Of a stretch of 64,000 nucleotides of DNA, positions 1 through 11,345 are shown piece by piece (the stretch's first letter is position 1; each line of letters opens with the position of its first letter). Below the pieces are notes generated by a model that was given only the letters and a program-made list of their open reading frames with translations, was not told the DNA's origin and did no database searches. The stretch is taken from contig NC_133164.1 of assembly GCF_040802235.1 (NCBI RefSeq), forward strand, positions 114,284,302 through 114,348,301. Direction: 5' to 3'. Source of the DNA: Manis javanica. Its lineage: Eukaryota > Chordata > Mammalia > Pholidota > Manidae. The translations under genes and the position numbers were made by a program.

Positions 1-204
1 GGAGAAAAACTGTCTTTATGTCTGATTTTATATTGTCAGAGTGGGGAAAGGTGTCAAAAAACTTCTCAACTGACTTGAGCACATTTTAAAGGTAGAAAAG
101 AAAGATGATATTGACTCATTCATACTGAGAACCATAAAACGAACAGCGTTTAATGCAAAGTTGTGTGTTTGGCCTGTGGGGGCTCATCTGTGCTTGTCTC
201 TTAG
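1..204 (+). other. SERPINB11: SERPINB11 last intron (3' part)
   Basis: This stretch precedes the last coding exon of SERPINB11. It ends in a pyrimidine-rich tract and a TTAG acceptor at 201-204. No coding similarity is visible in it. It is assigned as intron because the exon begins in frame directly after the acceptor and clade B serpins have a phase-0 intron at this point. Confidence 0.85.
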
Positions 205-609
205 ATAGAGAAGCAGCTCAACATGAAGACGCTTTACAAGTGGACCAGCCCTTCCACCATGACGGAAAGGGAAGTTCAAGTGCATATTCCCCGATTCAAA
301 CTGGAAATCAAGTACGAGCTGAATTCTCTGCTAAAATCCCTTGGGATGACAGATATCTTCAACCAGGTCAAAGCCGATCTTTCTGGAATATCACCAGCCA
401 AGGGCCTGTATTTATCAAAGGTCATTCACAAGTCATACGTGGAGGTCAATGAGGAGGGCACCGAGGCAGCAGCCGCCACCGGGGACAGCCTCGTTGTGAA
501 AAGACTCCCGATCCGAGCTCAGTTCATAGCGAACCACCCCTTCCTGTTTTTCATAAAGCACATTCAGACCAACATGATTCTCTTCTGGGGCAAGCTTGCC
601 TCTCCCTAA
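205..609 (+). CDS. SERPINB11: SERPINB11 last coding exon (C-terminal 134 residues)
   Basis: This exon encodes the C-terminal third of serpin B11 (epipin), a cytoplasmic-type clade B serpin. It opens in phase 0 after the TTAG at 201-204 with IEKQLN and runs 134 residues to TAA at 607-609. From the start of the exon one sees the late-helix segment, the sheet strands around HIPRFKLE, the TDIFNQVKADLSGIS block, the hinge EEGTEAAAATG (exon residues 83-93), the variable loop, the serpin signature FIANHPFLFFI (107-117), and the terminal GKLASP. From memory, human SERPINB11 matches nearly residue for residue and has the same exon length; SERPINB12 and B13 differ in the loop and C-terminus. By clade B loop register P1 is Lys (exon residue 99, bases 499-501) and P1' is Arg, where human B11 has Ser. 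The hinge looks competent for insertion. Human SERPINB11 is known to carry null alleles; nothing broken is visible in this exon. The upstream exons lie outside the window. Confidence 0.95.
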   Translation: MEKQLNMKTLYKWTSPSTMTEREVQVHIPRFKLEIKYELNSLLKSLGMTDIFNQVKADLSGISPAKGLYLSKVIHKSYVEVNEEGTEAAAATGDSLVVKRLPIRAQFIANHPFLFFIKHIQTNMILFWGKLASP

Positions 610-858
610 AACACGGTTGAGTAAGGCTCAGAGTCACAGAGGCGGTGCAGGGACAAACCTGTGACTAACAGCGGTTCATCCCTTACACACCTCTTGTGCC
701 TTGGTTTGATCATCTGCAAAATGGGTCTGGATCTTTCAGTCATCCCGTGTGTTGGTGAGCCTTAAGATTGTGGCGATCCTAGAAGAAGGCACATTACAAA
801 GAAGTTTCTCTGGCTCCTGTCTTTGGTGCCTTATTAAAGTGCTGTCTGAGTGATGTGA
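610..858 (+). other. SERPINB11: SERPINB11 3' UTR
   Basis: This is non-coding sequence after the SERPINB11 stop. An ATTAAA hexamer at 833-838, followed by a GT-rich stretch, is the first good polyadenylation signal, so cleavage is placed near 858. AATAAA matches further on (about 1046 and 1096) could give longer ends. The 3' boundary is an inference. Confidence 0.6.
833..838 (+). promoter_or_regulatory. SERPINB11: Polyadenylation signal ATTAAA of SERPINB11
   Basis: ATTAAA is the commonest variant of the mammalian poly(A) signal. It lies 224 bases after the stop codon and is followed within 25 bases by a GT-rich downstream element. Confidence 0.55.
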
Positions 859-1202
859 TCAAGTCAATCAGAACAATTTTTAAGGCTTAGATTTTTTGAT
901 TTGTATTTATCAGTGAGTTCTTGGGTAATTGGCCAGTCTATCTTCAGACACCAATTTAAGGGCTTCAGCTTGGGTTGGATTTTTAAGTACAATTTTCCTT
1001 GTATAAGTAGATATAAATTTTAGTTCAAAACTCTGTATTGACTATAATAAATAGGTGAATGCCTTAAGTTCTTTGAAGATTTTTCATATACTGCAGCAAA
1101 TAAATGAGTTATGAAGGGAGACTGAATAAGAAGTCTAATTCAATGCACGTTGTAGTGGAATTTCTCACCAAATTTTTGCAGGCCCTACATTTATTAATCG
1201 AC

Positions 1203-1265
1203 TTTTCCCCCTCTTCCTTCTTCTCTCCCTCCCTTCCTTTTTCTCTTTCTCTCTTATTTTCTTCT
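1203..1265 (+). repeat. Polypyrimidine (CT-rich) tract
   Basis: This run of about 60 bases is almost entirely C and T on the + strand. It is low-complexity sequence. It causes spurious Ser/Leu/Phe-rich and, on the other strand, Glu/Lys-rich reading frames. Confidence 0.85.
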
Positions 1266-1651
1266 AATAATACAGTGACTGAAGGCTCAGGACAGTAAAA
1301 AACAGAAATCAATCAGAAGATAAAAAATGCTTTTAAAGAAAGCTTCCCTATTTTCTACTCAAGAGAATGTGAAGTTGTGTTTAGATACGAGGGGCCATGA
1401 TGCACTGACACGCCTCCCCAGGCTCCTCTTGGGGAATGTGTCCTTTCTGAGCTCTCTCAGAGGTGTGAACAGGGCAGAGGGGCCCTGACCTCCCCATCTT
1501 TAACCCATCTTAGAAGCAGCAGCCCAAGATTGGCCGTTGCTCCCTCCTGAGGTGACTGGTCACCCTTTTGACTACTGATGTGGTGACAGCCAATGACAGC
1601 TTTCTCTTTCCCTTCTGAGCACAGAAGGATGAGGCTTCCTTATTGTTCTGG

Positions 1652-1770
1652 TAATAAAGATATATTATATTTTATTAATATTATATTTATATTATATAAA
1701 TATATAACTGATATGTTTGTCATATAATATGTAATTTATATAATATATATTACATTTATTAATAAAGATA
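1652..1770. repeat. AT-only block flanked by an 11-bp direct repeat
   Basis: The core of about 97 bases is nearly pure A/T with many self-complementary TATA/ATAT segments. The same 11-mer TAATAAAGATA lies at 1652-1662 and 1760-1770. This may be a microsatellite that expanded between slippage-prone repeats, or a decayed insertion. Confidence 0.7.
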
Positions 1771-2544
1771 AGGTAAGCAACAATAAACAACAATTTCGGC
1801 AGAGTTATATGACCAAAGAAAATCTCCTCAAAATAACATAAAATCACCTTGTGCCGCTGTCTTGCTGCACATGGTCTCCTAATGGTCCTTCACCAAGCCT
1901 GTGTCATGTGGCATAAAGCCAAGAAGCCCCCCTGGCCTGGCCACTTCAGCAGTCCCGGCATAGCGGGCTTAACTGGGGTGCAGTGGAGGCATGAAGCTAC
2001 GATGCTGGGTGTAGGAGTATTGGAGTTTCTCGGAACCTACTTTTCAGTTGAGACATCCTGAAGAGACAAGGAATGGGGTCTGTCCAGTGAATGCTGGCTC
2101 CTTCTGCATGGCACCTGGGTGTGCGGTGTAGGGGCTCAGAGGCGTCGTGGAGACTGGGCACCCCAGGTGTGGCAGAGCTGCATGGCACTCACTCACTTTG
2201 GCTCGGCCTCAGCCGTTAGGCACTCTGGCAGCCCAGCCACATATGCAGTCCCTGAGCCCCAGAGGCCCTTGGAGGGACGGGAGCTGAGCCGACTGTCATC
2301 ACTTAGAGTCAAAGCCAAGGGTAACTTACAGAGCGGCCTTCTGTACCAGTGCGGGCACTGATACAGGACCAGGGAGACCTGGGAAGCCAGCCTCCGACAG
2401 CAGAGCTGGGAGGGCACTGGAGTCTTGCTTCTGAGTCTCTCTGCAGCGTGGGGCCAGGAGGTGCAGGGCACCCAGCCGTGGCGTGGGGAGGACACTGCTA
2501 TTTTTGCTCTTTCAAAGATCTAATGTTTTATGTCAGTTATATTG

Positions 2545-2740
2545 CAGAAAAAAAATGGGCAGAGTACCTGGATAGACATTTCTCCAAAGAAGACACACAG
2601 ATGGCCAACAGGTACATGTAAAGGAGCCTAGTATCACTAACCAGGGAAATGCAGATCAAACCACAATGAGATGTCACCTCACACCTGTTGTAAACCTAAA
2701 ACTGCTCCTAAAGACTATTAATTAAAAAAAAAAGAAGTTG
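2545..2740 (+). mobile_element. L1 fragment (ORF2 3' region), sense
   Basis: The block about a tenth to a fifth of the way in (GATAGACATTTCTCCAAAGA, then the section with GGCCAACAGGTA and ATGCAGATCAAACCACAATG) is the familiar 3' part of mammalian L1 ORF2. It ends in an A-rich run near 2725. It is strongly truncated and degenerate. Confidence 0.85.
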
Positions 2741-3814
2741 AGAAGAAAAGGAAGAAGCTCTCTCTCCTTTATCTGAATTTCAAAAAACAAGTCTCTAGAT
2801 TTTTCTCAGATGTTCCCTGATAGTATTTTGCTTTCATTTCTATTGTTTTTATTCCTTCTGGTACTTAAAAGTTCTTCTGAGTTTATCAGTGGTCTTTGTT
2901 CTCCTTCTTATTGCAAGAACACTGAGCCTCCAGCGCAGTGTTTGATGCATAAGGTGTCACAGTGACTCAGACAAAATTGCTGCTTTCCTAACAGCATTTA
3001 CATCCACACCTTAACACACAGGGAAGCCTGGTACCCACCCCCACCCACCATGGTCCATAAATAGCACCAAACCAGGTTTTGAGTCATGGTGGCCAGTGGG
3101 GTGTAGGAGGTCAACTTTTATAGGGTCTCTGCTGAGGATGGCTCTTTTATGTAAAATCACTGCACACTTAAAAGACAAAGGAAAAAGTACCACCATTTGG
3201 GTGGTGGTACAGTGGGAGATTTGTCTGCTTATTTACTGATAAGTATGGCTTATTTCCTGTCCTTTGAGATCTGTCATTTTTTTCCCCAGAAATTTTCAGG
3301 AGCAGAATGGAAAGGCAGAAATGAAGACCCGATGGAGAGACCACTCTTGGGGAAAATCCCCCCCCCTTATTGAGGTGACCCTGTCTATTGGCTAGTAGTT
3401 ACCAAAGGCAGAGAAAACGGGGTGCTGGCAGGAGGCCCCAGTGCTTCTGGCAACAGAAACCCCTGGGATTGTCTACCGACCCCCATCTTGCTTTGGTGTC
3501 CCCACAGTCCTTTGATTCTCTTCCTCAGAGTGCCAGCCACCTTTCTCCTCTGGGAGCTTGCTGGGGAATGCTACTCCTTATCTCTTATTCTGGGGGAGCC
3601 TCTTCTTTTTTCTCCCACTGGTGGTGCTTGTTTCTTTGTGTCAATAGAGAAAGCAGAGCACAATGAGGCACCAAGCCCAGCCTCAACCCCAGACCCCAAA
3701 AGGCTCATATACCTCTGGTAGCACCAGATTTGCTGCCCCAGAGTGAGTGACTTTAAAAGATTCTTGTCATTTCATTATTCATTGATACTCTGGTTTGTTT
3801 CTTGAAGAACTATT
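2741..3814. other. Intergenic, nothing recognised
   Basis: This is single-copy-looking DNA without recognisable genes. There are short open frames around 3388-3721, but they overlap one another in different frames and lack splice or family features. Confidence 0.45.
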
Positions 3815-4110
3815 TTTTGAATGCCTACTAAGTACCAAGCACCATGTTAAGCCATAGATATATATAGTGAAATTTGAAGCCCTTGTCTTCATAAGCTTTT
3901 ATTTTAGCAGAGAAGACAGATTTCAGAAAACCAGTGCCACTTGGTTGCTGATGCTGTGAGAAGGCTGTTCAGGCCAAGGACAGGCAATGAGGACAGAGTG
4001 ATGGGTGGGGGCCCTGGGTGGAGAGGGCCCTGCAGCCCTTTCGGGGAGTGAGGGCTCTCCCCTGAGGAAAGTGGCTTGATCAGATTTGCTTTCCAGTAGA
4101 TCACGTGGGC
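3815..4110 (-). mobile_element. L2-like LINE fragment, antisense
   Basis: The start (TGCCTACTAAGTACCAAGCACC) is the reversed 3' end of L2-type elements. It is followed by the G-rich 'gain / GGAGAGGG...' body and a line resembling the antisense L2 body. It is highly diverged, and its borders are approximate. Confidence 0.55.
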
Positions 4111-5384
4111 TTCCGCGTGGCCATCTGTATGGCGGCAGAGCATTGTAAGCTACATGACCTAAGTTGCAAAGGAGAATTGCCCATGTTCATAATCACTTTG
4201 GCAGGACAGAACAGTTCAGAAGTGGGGATAAAATGCCTGTCCATGGTTTATTTTGGTTATATGCAGATAGCACCTTTGGCAATATAGGTGTGGCAATTAA
4301 AGGTACCATTCAGACACTTAACTGTGTGATGGAATTGTCCAGTAATGTGGGCATGAGTCAGCGTTACCCACAGCAGCTCTGATACATCCATGCAAAGAAT
4401 TCCCCGGTTGAGCCCCCAGACATCTCTGACCGTCAGTGCTGGAAAGACCCTTTGTTAAGAGGAGGTAATAAAGCTATTGGCTGATGTTTGCCAGGCTGAG
4501 ATTCAGTAGGGTTTCCATGTTTCTATATGCAATCTACAGATCTGTTTTTTAAATGCTGTTTTCCATCAATTAAACCTTTGTGTGACCTTGTGTAGCCAGT
4601 GTCTCCCAGGCCACCTGGAGCTGACCGTCCCTTCCTGCATTTGATCTCACTGGGTGTCCTTCAGGACGCCACTCCTCATTCCCCGAATCCTCCGTGGGAT
4701 TCCCTGCTGTGCCCCTGCTTGTGGTTGGCTCAGTGGGGAGCCTGCTCCCCTTTGGCCCCGCAGAGCAGTGGTGAAGCCTATGACCTTGCCAGCAGGTCCA
4801 TGAAGGTGCCACCCTGTGCTGGCACTGCGTCACAGGGTCAAGTCCTCCTCAGCTCCTGGCCCTGCTGCTCCTGTCCGAGCGCCCAGTGATTTGGTGTGGG
4901 AGGGAGTTCAGTGCTCTCGGCACCAGCTGAGGTGGAAAACTCTCGCCACCTGTTCACTGTAGCCCATTGCACCATTCCCAGCAGGGCTGCATCGCTCTCC
5001 CAGTTTGGTTCAGGGGTAGAGTCGAGGCTCTTTGAAATGTCCCATGAAGTCTTCTCCTCCCTGGGCCTCAGGCTTGAGTGTTGGAGGAACACGACCTGAG
5101 CACACGGGGGCTGCCCGTACACTTGCCTGTCATCTCCACCCTGAGCCACTGTCCTGGCATCACGGATGCCCTGACTCCTCCTGAGCACGAGTTCTTTCCA
5201 GGATGCTCCTTGCTGCTTCACACAGAGGGGCCACCCTGGGCTCCCTCACCACCTCTTCATTCATGCCCCCCACCTCAATTTCCGCATGACCACAGGGGTT
5301 CATCTGGGACCCTGTCCACGCTCCTAATTTCCACTTAACAGCTCTACGCTTCTATCTAAACTGCAACCTCAAAACACGATTGTA
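4111..5384. other. Intergenic, nothing recognised
   Basis: This is mixed-composition DNA, C-rich from about 4600 to 5340. Several reading frames of 60-130 codons occur on both strands and overlap each other, as expected by chance in GC-richer DNA. Some of it may be very old LINE sequence. Confidence 0.4.
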
Positions 5385-5585
5385 ATTCCCCTCCCCTGTT
5401 CTGCTCCCTCAACAGCACTTTTCTCATTATATATTTTATTCTGTTTATTAACAATGTCTTCCAACTAGTATGTGAACTTCTTGGAGACAGATTTTGTTTT
5501 GTTTTGCTTTTAGGTCTTTTTTGCTGTCCTAGTGCCAAAATGCCTAGAACAGAATGATGCTCAATACACACTTACTAAATGAACT
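5385..5585 (+). mobile_element. L2-type LINE 3' end, sense
   Basis: The end reads GCCTAGAACAGAATGATGC followed by TCAATACACACTTACTAAAT, which corresponds to the typical L2 tail (a form of 'cctagaacagtgcctggcac ... ctcaataaat'). The preceding 'gaacttcttggagacagatt' also fits L2. Confidence 0.7.
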
Positions 5586-6324
5586 GGGGAATTCATTCCT
5601 TAACTGTTTCACTGCTTTGAGTTTCTACTGTTTCCTAGAGCTGGAGGATGAGGAACATTGGTCTGAGTGAGATACGCTGGATGGATGCTAATCCAGTGAA
5701 CTTGGCCCATGGCAGAGCTCAGCTGCCAACTCAAACAGGATCATTCTGAAATTAAATTAAGATGGCTCCATGCTGCAGTGTGGGGAAAAATTTTTTTTCT
5801 GCATATCTGGTTTATTCTGATAAAAGAGATGAAAGAGCCTATATATTCTCATGTGCATCAGATGTTTTGAGGTACCCCTTGTTTTGAGCTGGGTTCCCCA
5901 GAACATAAGCTATAGTTTACAGTTGGGGAGAGCCGGTGACTACTCAGGGTCAGCCTCTCTGTTGTAGTGACGCTCACAAGAGGAAGGGGGTTTCCAGCCT
6001 GTCCAGGTGGACACAGGGTGTTGACAACAGGGAGATGGGCTGCTTGGTGGCTGCTGGGTTGTTAGGACACCACTCAAATCAAGTACAATTGTCAGGGATG
6101 GTGAAGGGTCTTCTGGCACCTCCAAAACAAAGCTTTATGGCGTTCAGTAATGAAACCAGTTCTGCCGACTATTCAGCTCCATTTTATTCTGCTTTTACCC
6201 TGAAGTTACCCCCTCTTTGTCAGTAAGTGTGCCTTGGGGTCCTCCTAGTGGGGGAGACAATGACCAGATGCATGTGAGACAGTCTGCACTCATGGGAGAC
6301 CGCAATGACAAGGACAGCAACGAG

Positions 6325-6545
6325 GACTAACATTTATTGTGTTATTCCCACTTGCCCGGCACCATTTTAAGTCTTTTACCAAGTTGACTCCCACAGCTGT
6401 ATGTGATGTCACCCCCTCGGACAGAGAATTAGAGAATGTCAGGAACTTGGCTGCGGTCACACTGGTAGTGTAGAGCTAAGATTGGAGCCCCAGCAGCTTG
6501 GTGTCAGTCCAGGCTCTGTCCTCTGTGCTATTTCATAATGCCTCT
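6325..6545 (-). mobile_element. MIR SINE, antisense
   Basis: It begins with TAACATTTATTGTGTTATTC, has the core around GGAACTTGGCTGCGGTCACA, and ends with GCTCTGTCCTCTGTGCTATT. This is the order of an inverted MIR element. Confidence 0.8.
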
Positions 6546-7084
6546 CTGCATTTGTGGAAGGCAGGGGGTGGAAGGGTTAGACTGGCAGCTTAGAGACTTG
6601 AGTTCTAGCTCTGTTTCTGTCACAGCTCTTCTTAAGATTGTATAATCCCTAAACATTTGGGGCTGACACTAGTTTAGCAGCTGTAGCTGTATTGCTGCAA
6701 TTCCTTTTCCCAGCGCTAGGTGACAGACTTGGTCACCGGAGGGAACGGAGGGTGTGGTAAATGTATTACATCCATAAATGTCATCTTGAATCCTACTGGT
6801 ACAATAGCTTGTGGGGTATTTCAGTCAGGCACTTATAAATATTTATTAAATTTCGCCTCATCACCTTTCTTTCAGCTTGTGTTTAATAGCTCCACTCTTC
6901 CTCTTTATTTGTTCAATGTGTGCAGGATCTGCAAAAGGAGTACAGATGAGATTGGGGGGATTTGCCTGCCTTACCTATGACTACGTCTAGACTAGTATCT
7001 GGTCCGTAGCAGGGACTCAAAAGTATTTGAGACTCTCCTTTTCTTTTTTCATGTTCTAACACTTCAATATTAAAACCCTTTTTA

Positions 7085-7740
7085 TTTTGAGTGAATTTTA
7101 GTCTTACAGAAAAGTTGCCAGTATACAAAGCATTCCCTTATGTATCTCACTCCATTCCCATACCGTTCACATCTTACAGAACATGGTCAGATACAGAAAA
7201 GAAGAAATTAACATTGGTACAGCCTTATTACCTAAATTACAAATATTACTCGAATGTTACCCGTTTTTTTCCACGAGTGTCCTCTTTCCGTTATGGGATT
7301 GGACCCAGAATTCACAGTGTTCGTGACACCTGGAGGTGGTGTTTCTCCAGGGTCTCCTCCCGCCTGTGGAAGTTCCGGGGTCCCTCCTGGTGTTCCATGA
7401 CATTGACAGTGTTGAAGGGCACTGATCAGCTATTTAACAGAATGCGCATCAGTTCGGGTTTGCCCAGTGTGGCCTCCTGAAGGGGGTGAGATGATGCATT
7501 TGGGGCAAGAAAACCCAGAAGAGCGGTGCTGTGTGCTCAGGGCCCCCATCAGGGTGTCCGTTTTGCTGCCTGTCTTCCTGCTGTGACCTTTACCTTGATC
7601 ACTTGGATAATCTGACTTTTAGGTTTCTCCACTGTTACGTTACTGTTTTTGAACCCTTTGTAGCTGTTTAATATCTTAGAAGAGATGTTTTGAGACAGCG
7701 CAAATCTTGTATCTCCCCAGACCTCACCAGCAAACGCTAG
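7085..7740 (-). mobile_element. Ancient L1M-like 3' region, antisense
   Basis: The stretch 7500-7740 follows the well-known inverted 3' region of old L1 elements: the passage with GGGCCCCCATCAGGGTGTCC, then TTGATCACTTGGATAATCTG, then TAGGTTTCTCCACTGTTACG and the 'atcttagaagagatgttttgagac' block. The part before it (7085-7500) has the expected 'acagaaaagttgcc' sequence. It includes a spurious 129-codon + strand frame. Confidence 0.7.
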
Positions 7741-8179
7741 CTTGTTTTACCCCGTCATTACTCTCTACTGTCCATTTGGCCAAACTGCTGTGCTCCTGGC
7801 CTCATTTTTCATTCTCATACAATGCACCATGGTTCCACTGGAGTGGGCCCAGAAGACAGTGAAGTGTGCATATACTCTACATCTACTGCCTGCTGACAGG
7901 TTCGTATAAAGATTTTTACTGAAGTGTAAGTATACTCCTCAAATGACCTCCCTCAACCTCCATTCAGATATTCTTGAAGTGAGAAGCCAGGCTCTGAAAA
8001 AAAAAATACTGGAAGCAAATGTCAATGATAATTAACGGAATGGGACCTCCCCTATTAAATCCACTGACAATATAATGAGACATTATATTTACAAAAATAT
8101 ACCCAGTGGTATTAACATGAGAATTACCGGCAATCATGAAAAAAACTCAACAAATCCCTGAACTCTAATTCTTGTTAAA

Positions 8180-9730
8180 ATTATGCCAATATCCTTCCAG
8201 ATTTTCCTATGTATATATACACATATATTTAAATTTCTATTTTAAAAAGAAATCATATTGCATATGCCATGTTAAATTTGAGTTTTACACTTAATATATT
8301 AAGCAATTCCTAAGAGCAGTACAGCATTCATTTACAGGGTGCAGCAGGATGTATATTGAAATAATTCCTTATTATTATATATTTCTTGGTTTACTTTTTA
8401 TATTTTAAATGTTTCTGATGATAATTTGAGATAATATTTGAGAGTTACTTTGAGGAATTGTTTCTGCCTGAATCCTCATATTCTCCTCTAGGCTTTCTGT
8501 GTACACTGCCTTCATAAGGGGACATGGACAAAGACATCGGTGAGGTTTCTCAACGAATTTTCTGGACAAGAGCCTTGGAAGTCAAGCTTTTTCTTGCATA
8601 TGCCTGAATTTGAGAGAGTAGGTTCTTTGAATTCCCAGAATTTGGTGCACAAACCATGAGAGAAGCAGAATACATATGTGGTCAATTTAGTGCTCACATG
8701 TACACATTTCTTTTGAGTACATATGTGGGATTAAAACAGTTTAAGCATAGATTTAAGACCAGCTTCAGTGGATGCTGCTAAAGACTATTTCAAAGCAGTT
8801 TTTCAAATTTGTGCTTCCATCAGCAATGTAGGAGAAGTCCCTGTACAAATAAATCTTTTGCACATTTTTCTATTGGGTTATCTTTCCTTTTACAGCTTAT
8901 TTGTGGAACTGCTTTATAAATGAAGGGCAACAGATTTTTGTCTTAAATATTTATTGCATGTATCTTCTATCCATCTGTGGCTTATCTTTTCACTCTCTTA
9001 AAAGTGTTTCTTTGATGACCAGAAAGTTCTGAGTTTTAATGAAGTTAATTTATCGATCTTTTTCTTTATAGCTAATGCTTCCAGTGTCTATTCAAGAAAT
9101 TTTTGTCTAAACCAAGTTAATGAAGATATTCTCCTTTGTTTTCTTCTAGAAGTTTTAGTGTTTAATTGCTTTCCTTAAGACCTGTAATCCATCTGGAATT
9201 TACTTTTGTGAATGCTGTGAAGGATAGGTTGAACTTCATTTTTCCAAAATAGTGTGAATATCCAGTTGTTTCTGAACCGTTTGTTAAAAAGACTCCTTCC
9301 CTCCTCTTCCCCCACCTAATGGTGTCTTTGTTTTACATCAAGGTTGATCAGTTGGTCTGTCTGGCTTCTCCATTCTGTTCTATTGGCCTGTTTGTTGATG
9401 CTGCACTGGTATTCTCTCAATTACTGTAGCTTTATAGTTTTGGCATTTGCTAAAGAACCATGTTTTTATACCTCACTATTATCTTCTTGACCCTCTTTAT
9501 TTTTATATAAATTTAAAAATTAGCCTCAATTTACAAATACATACACATAAAAATTTCTGGATTGTGGTTGAAATAGCAAAAAATATTCATGAAACAATTC
9601 TGGGGAAATGACACCCTTACAAAATACTCAGTTTTCTAATCCATAAGTATAATATATCCTGCCATTCAAGCTTTCTTCCATCTCTCTCAATGCTATTCTT
9701 TAGTCTTCTGTGAGGAGGCCTTCCTTGGAC
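8180..9730 (-). mobile_element. L1 fragment (ORF2 and 3' part), antisense
   Basis: Several blocks match inverted L1: CTATTGGGTTATCTTTCCTT, CCATCTGGAATTTACTTTTG, ATCCAGTTGTTTCTGAACCG followed by a 'tgttaaaaagactcc' tail, TCTATTGGCCTGTTTGTTGA, and the 'attactgtagctttatag' segment near 9425. It is a diverged, inactive copy. Both borders are approximate. Confidence 0.8.
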
Positions 9731-11220
9731 ATACTTGATTTTTGGATCCCTTTATAAATGTCACTGCACTAATTCAGCAGTGCAGATGTCAGAACAGAAG
9801 ATGAGATTCAGACTTGTGGACAAGCTTGGTAGGGAGAACTAATTTTTGTGCAGTCACGTCTCTATTTTGATTTATGCATTTTACTTTTGTCTTACGGGGG
9901 TGAAGGTTTTCCAGAGCTTTGAGGTAGTTGCAGGATCTTCTATGGTCAGGCATCTTGTCTATTTTTGGCTAGAATAACCCTGTTTTATTCTCCAATTTAT
10001 AACAAAGCCACTTTGGCAATTCACTGTCCTGAAGCTTTATTGATGCTGTGTATCTGGTATAACTTCTGGAAGTCCTGTTTTCAAGACCACTTTTGTCAGG
10101 CAACTACACACCCTAAAGGCCTGTCGTGTCACCTCAGGAAGCCTCCCTTTCAGGGCTTTCTGCCTTTGTATCCATCTGCATTTCTGGGTCCCACTGTCAC
10201 TCTGCCCTCGAATGCCACCTGTCTGCAGTTACAAAAGAGAATCCATATGAAGCCATTCCTGGTTGGTCTTGCCACCTCCTCATCCTCCCACCATTCCTGT
10301 CCTGTATCATCACGTCCAGGAGGGGAGGGCAGGGCCTCTGTCATTTATGCTCTCTTGTGGTCACTGCGGTGATGGCGATTTGCAAGTGAACTCAAGATAT
10401 CTTCCGTTGACCTTTCTGGTACTTAGACATAACTCTCTACCCTATCATCAGTGATGTAGTTTTTCTCATTAAATTTTCAAGTGTCATTTAACATTATACT
10501 GGGGATGGGACGAGGGTGTTAGGGATTAAATTTGTGTTTTCAGACCTCATCTTTCCCCACAGCTTTAAAGCTGTTTTAGTAGTCAGTGCATTAAGATACA
10601 GTGAGCCACATCTTCAAAAGGTCTTCTACCTACATGTGACGTTGAACTCCCTATGGAGGAACCTCTTCTCCCAGATTAGAGGGGTGTCCAAGTACAAGTT
10701 TCTGTGGGGAAGTGATGCTGGTAGACTGATTCAGATTAAGACATAATCTGGTAGGGCTTTCCATTTCCATACAGTTCATGGTGCCCTGCAAAAATGAAGA
10801 GTATTTTTCCAAAAGATAATTTGGAAAATGTCCAGTGAAGGATGACTATGATTATGGCCAACCAAAAATACTACTCGGAACACAATTAATTTTCAACTGG
10901 TTATCAGGTTATTTTAAATTCAAAGGGGATTTTAAAGCAGCATAGCTTGCTTTCTGTGATCAGGAAAAGATCTTGTGGGAGTGACTTAGGGTGACAATAT
11001 AAGATTATTTAAGAAGGGGGTTAATAAAATTCAGTAAAATATATGATGAAAGCATATTGTCAAGAAAGGAAGAAATCAACACGGGCTCATGATTATATGG
11101 AAGATGATGGAAATGGGGAGACCTAAGGTGGGCCTTGAGTAACAGGTAGTAAATAGACAGAAGAATATTGTAGCTAGAATTCTTGAATGTCCTGGATCTT
11201 CCAGGACTGTCTTTATTATA
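9731..11220. other. Intergenic, nothing recognised
   Basis: No recognisable gene or clear repeat. A 135-codon + strand frame at 9965-10372 and overlapping frames in the two other + frames lack family features and look like chance. Confidence 0.4.
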
Positions 11221-11345
11221 ATAATAATAAATGCATTTATTGAAGGCCCACTGTCTACTAACTACTTTATATATGTTACCTGTAAGCCTCTCAACCATAA
11301 ATTTATTAAAATTCTTTCCATTTTTCAAATTAGTAAAGCGAGGTG
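11221..11345 (-). mobile_element. MIR/L2-like fragment, antisense
   Basis: GCATTTATTGAAGGCCCACT, then a 'tatatgttacctgtaagcctc' and 'ccatttttcaaattagtaaa' order, matches the 5'-reversed part of a MIR or L2 3' end. It is short and diverged. Confidence 0.5.

Larger units (their letters stand above)
859..2540. other. Intergenic DNA between SERPINB11 and SERPINB7, first part
   Basis: No gene is recognised here. The stretch contains a pyrimidine tract (1203-1265) and a 97-base AT-only block (1663-1759), listed separately. From about 1380 the composition becomes GC-richer, but reading frames are short and unlike any family I know. Confidence 0.5.

Noticed and set aside
153..452. 99-codon + strand frame overlapping the SERPINB11 exon
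   Set aside because: It is out of frame with the serpin reading frame and crosses the intron-exon boundary.
7091..7480. 129-codon + strand open frame
   Set aside because: It lies in an inverted L1M-like 3' region and is explained by that repeat.
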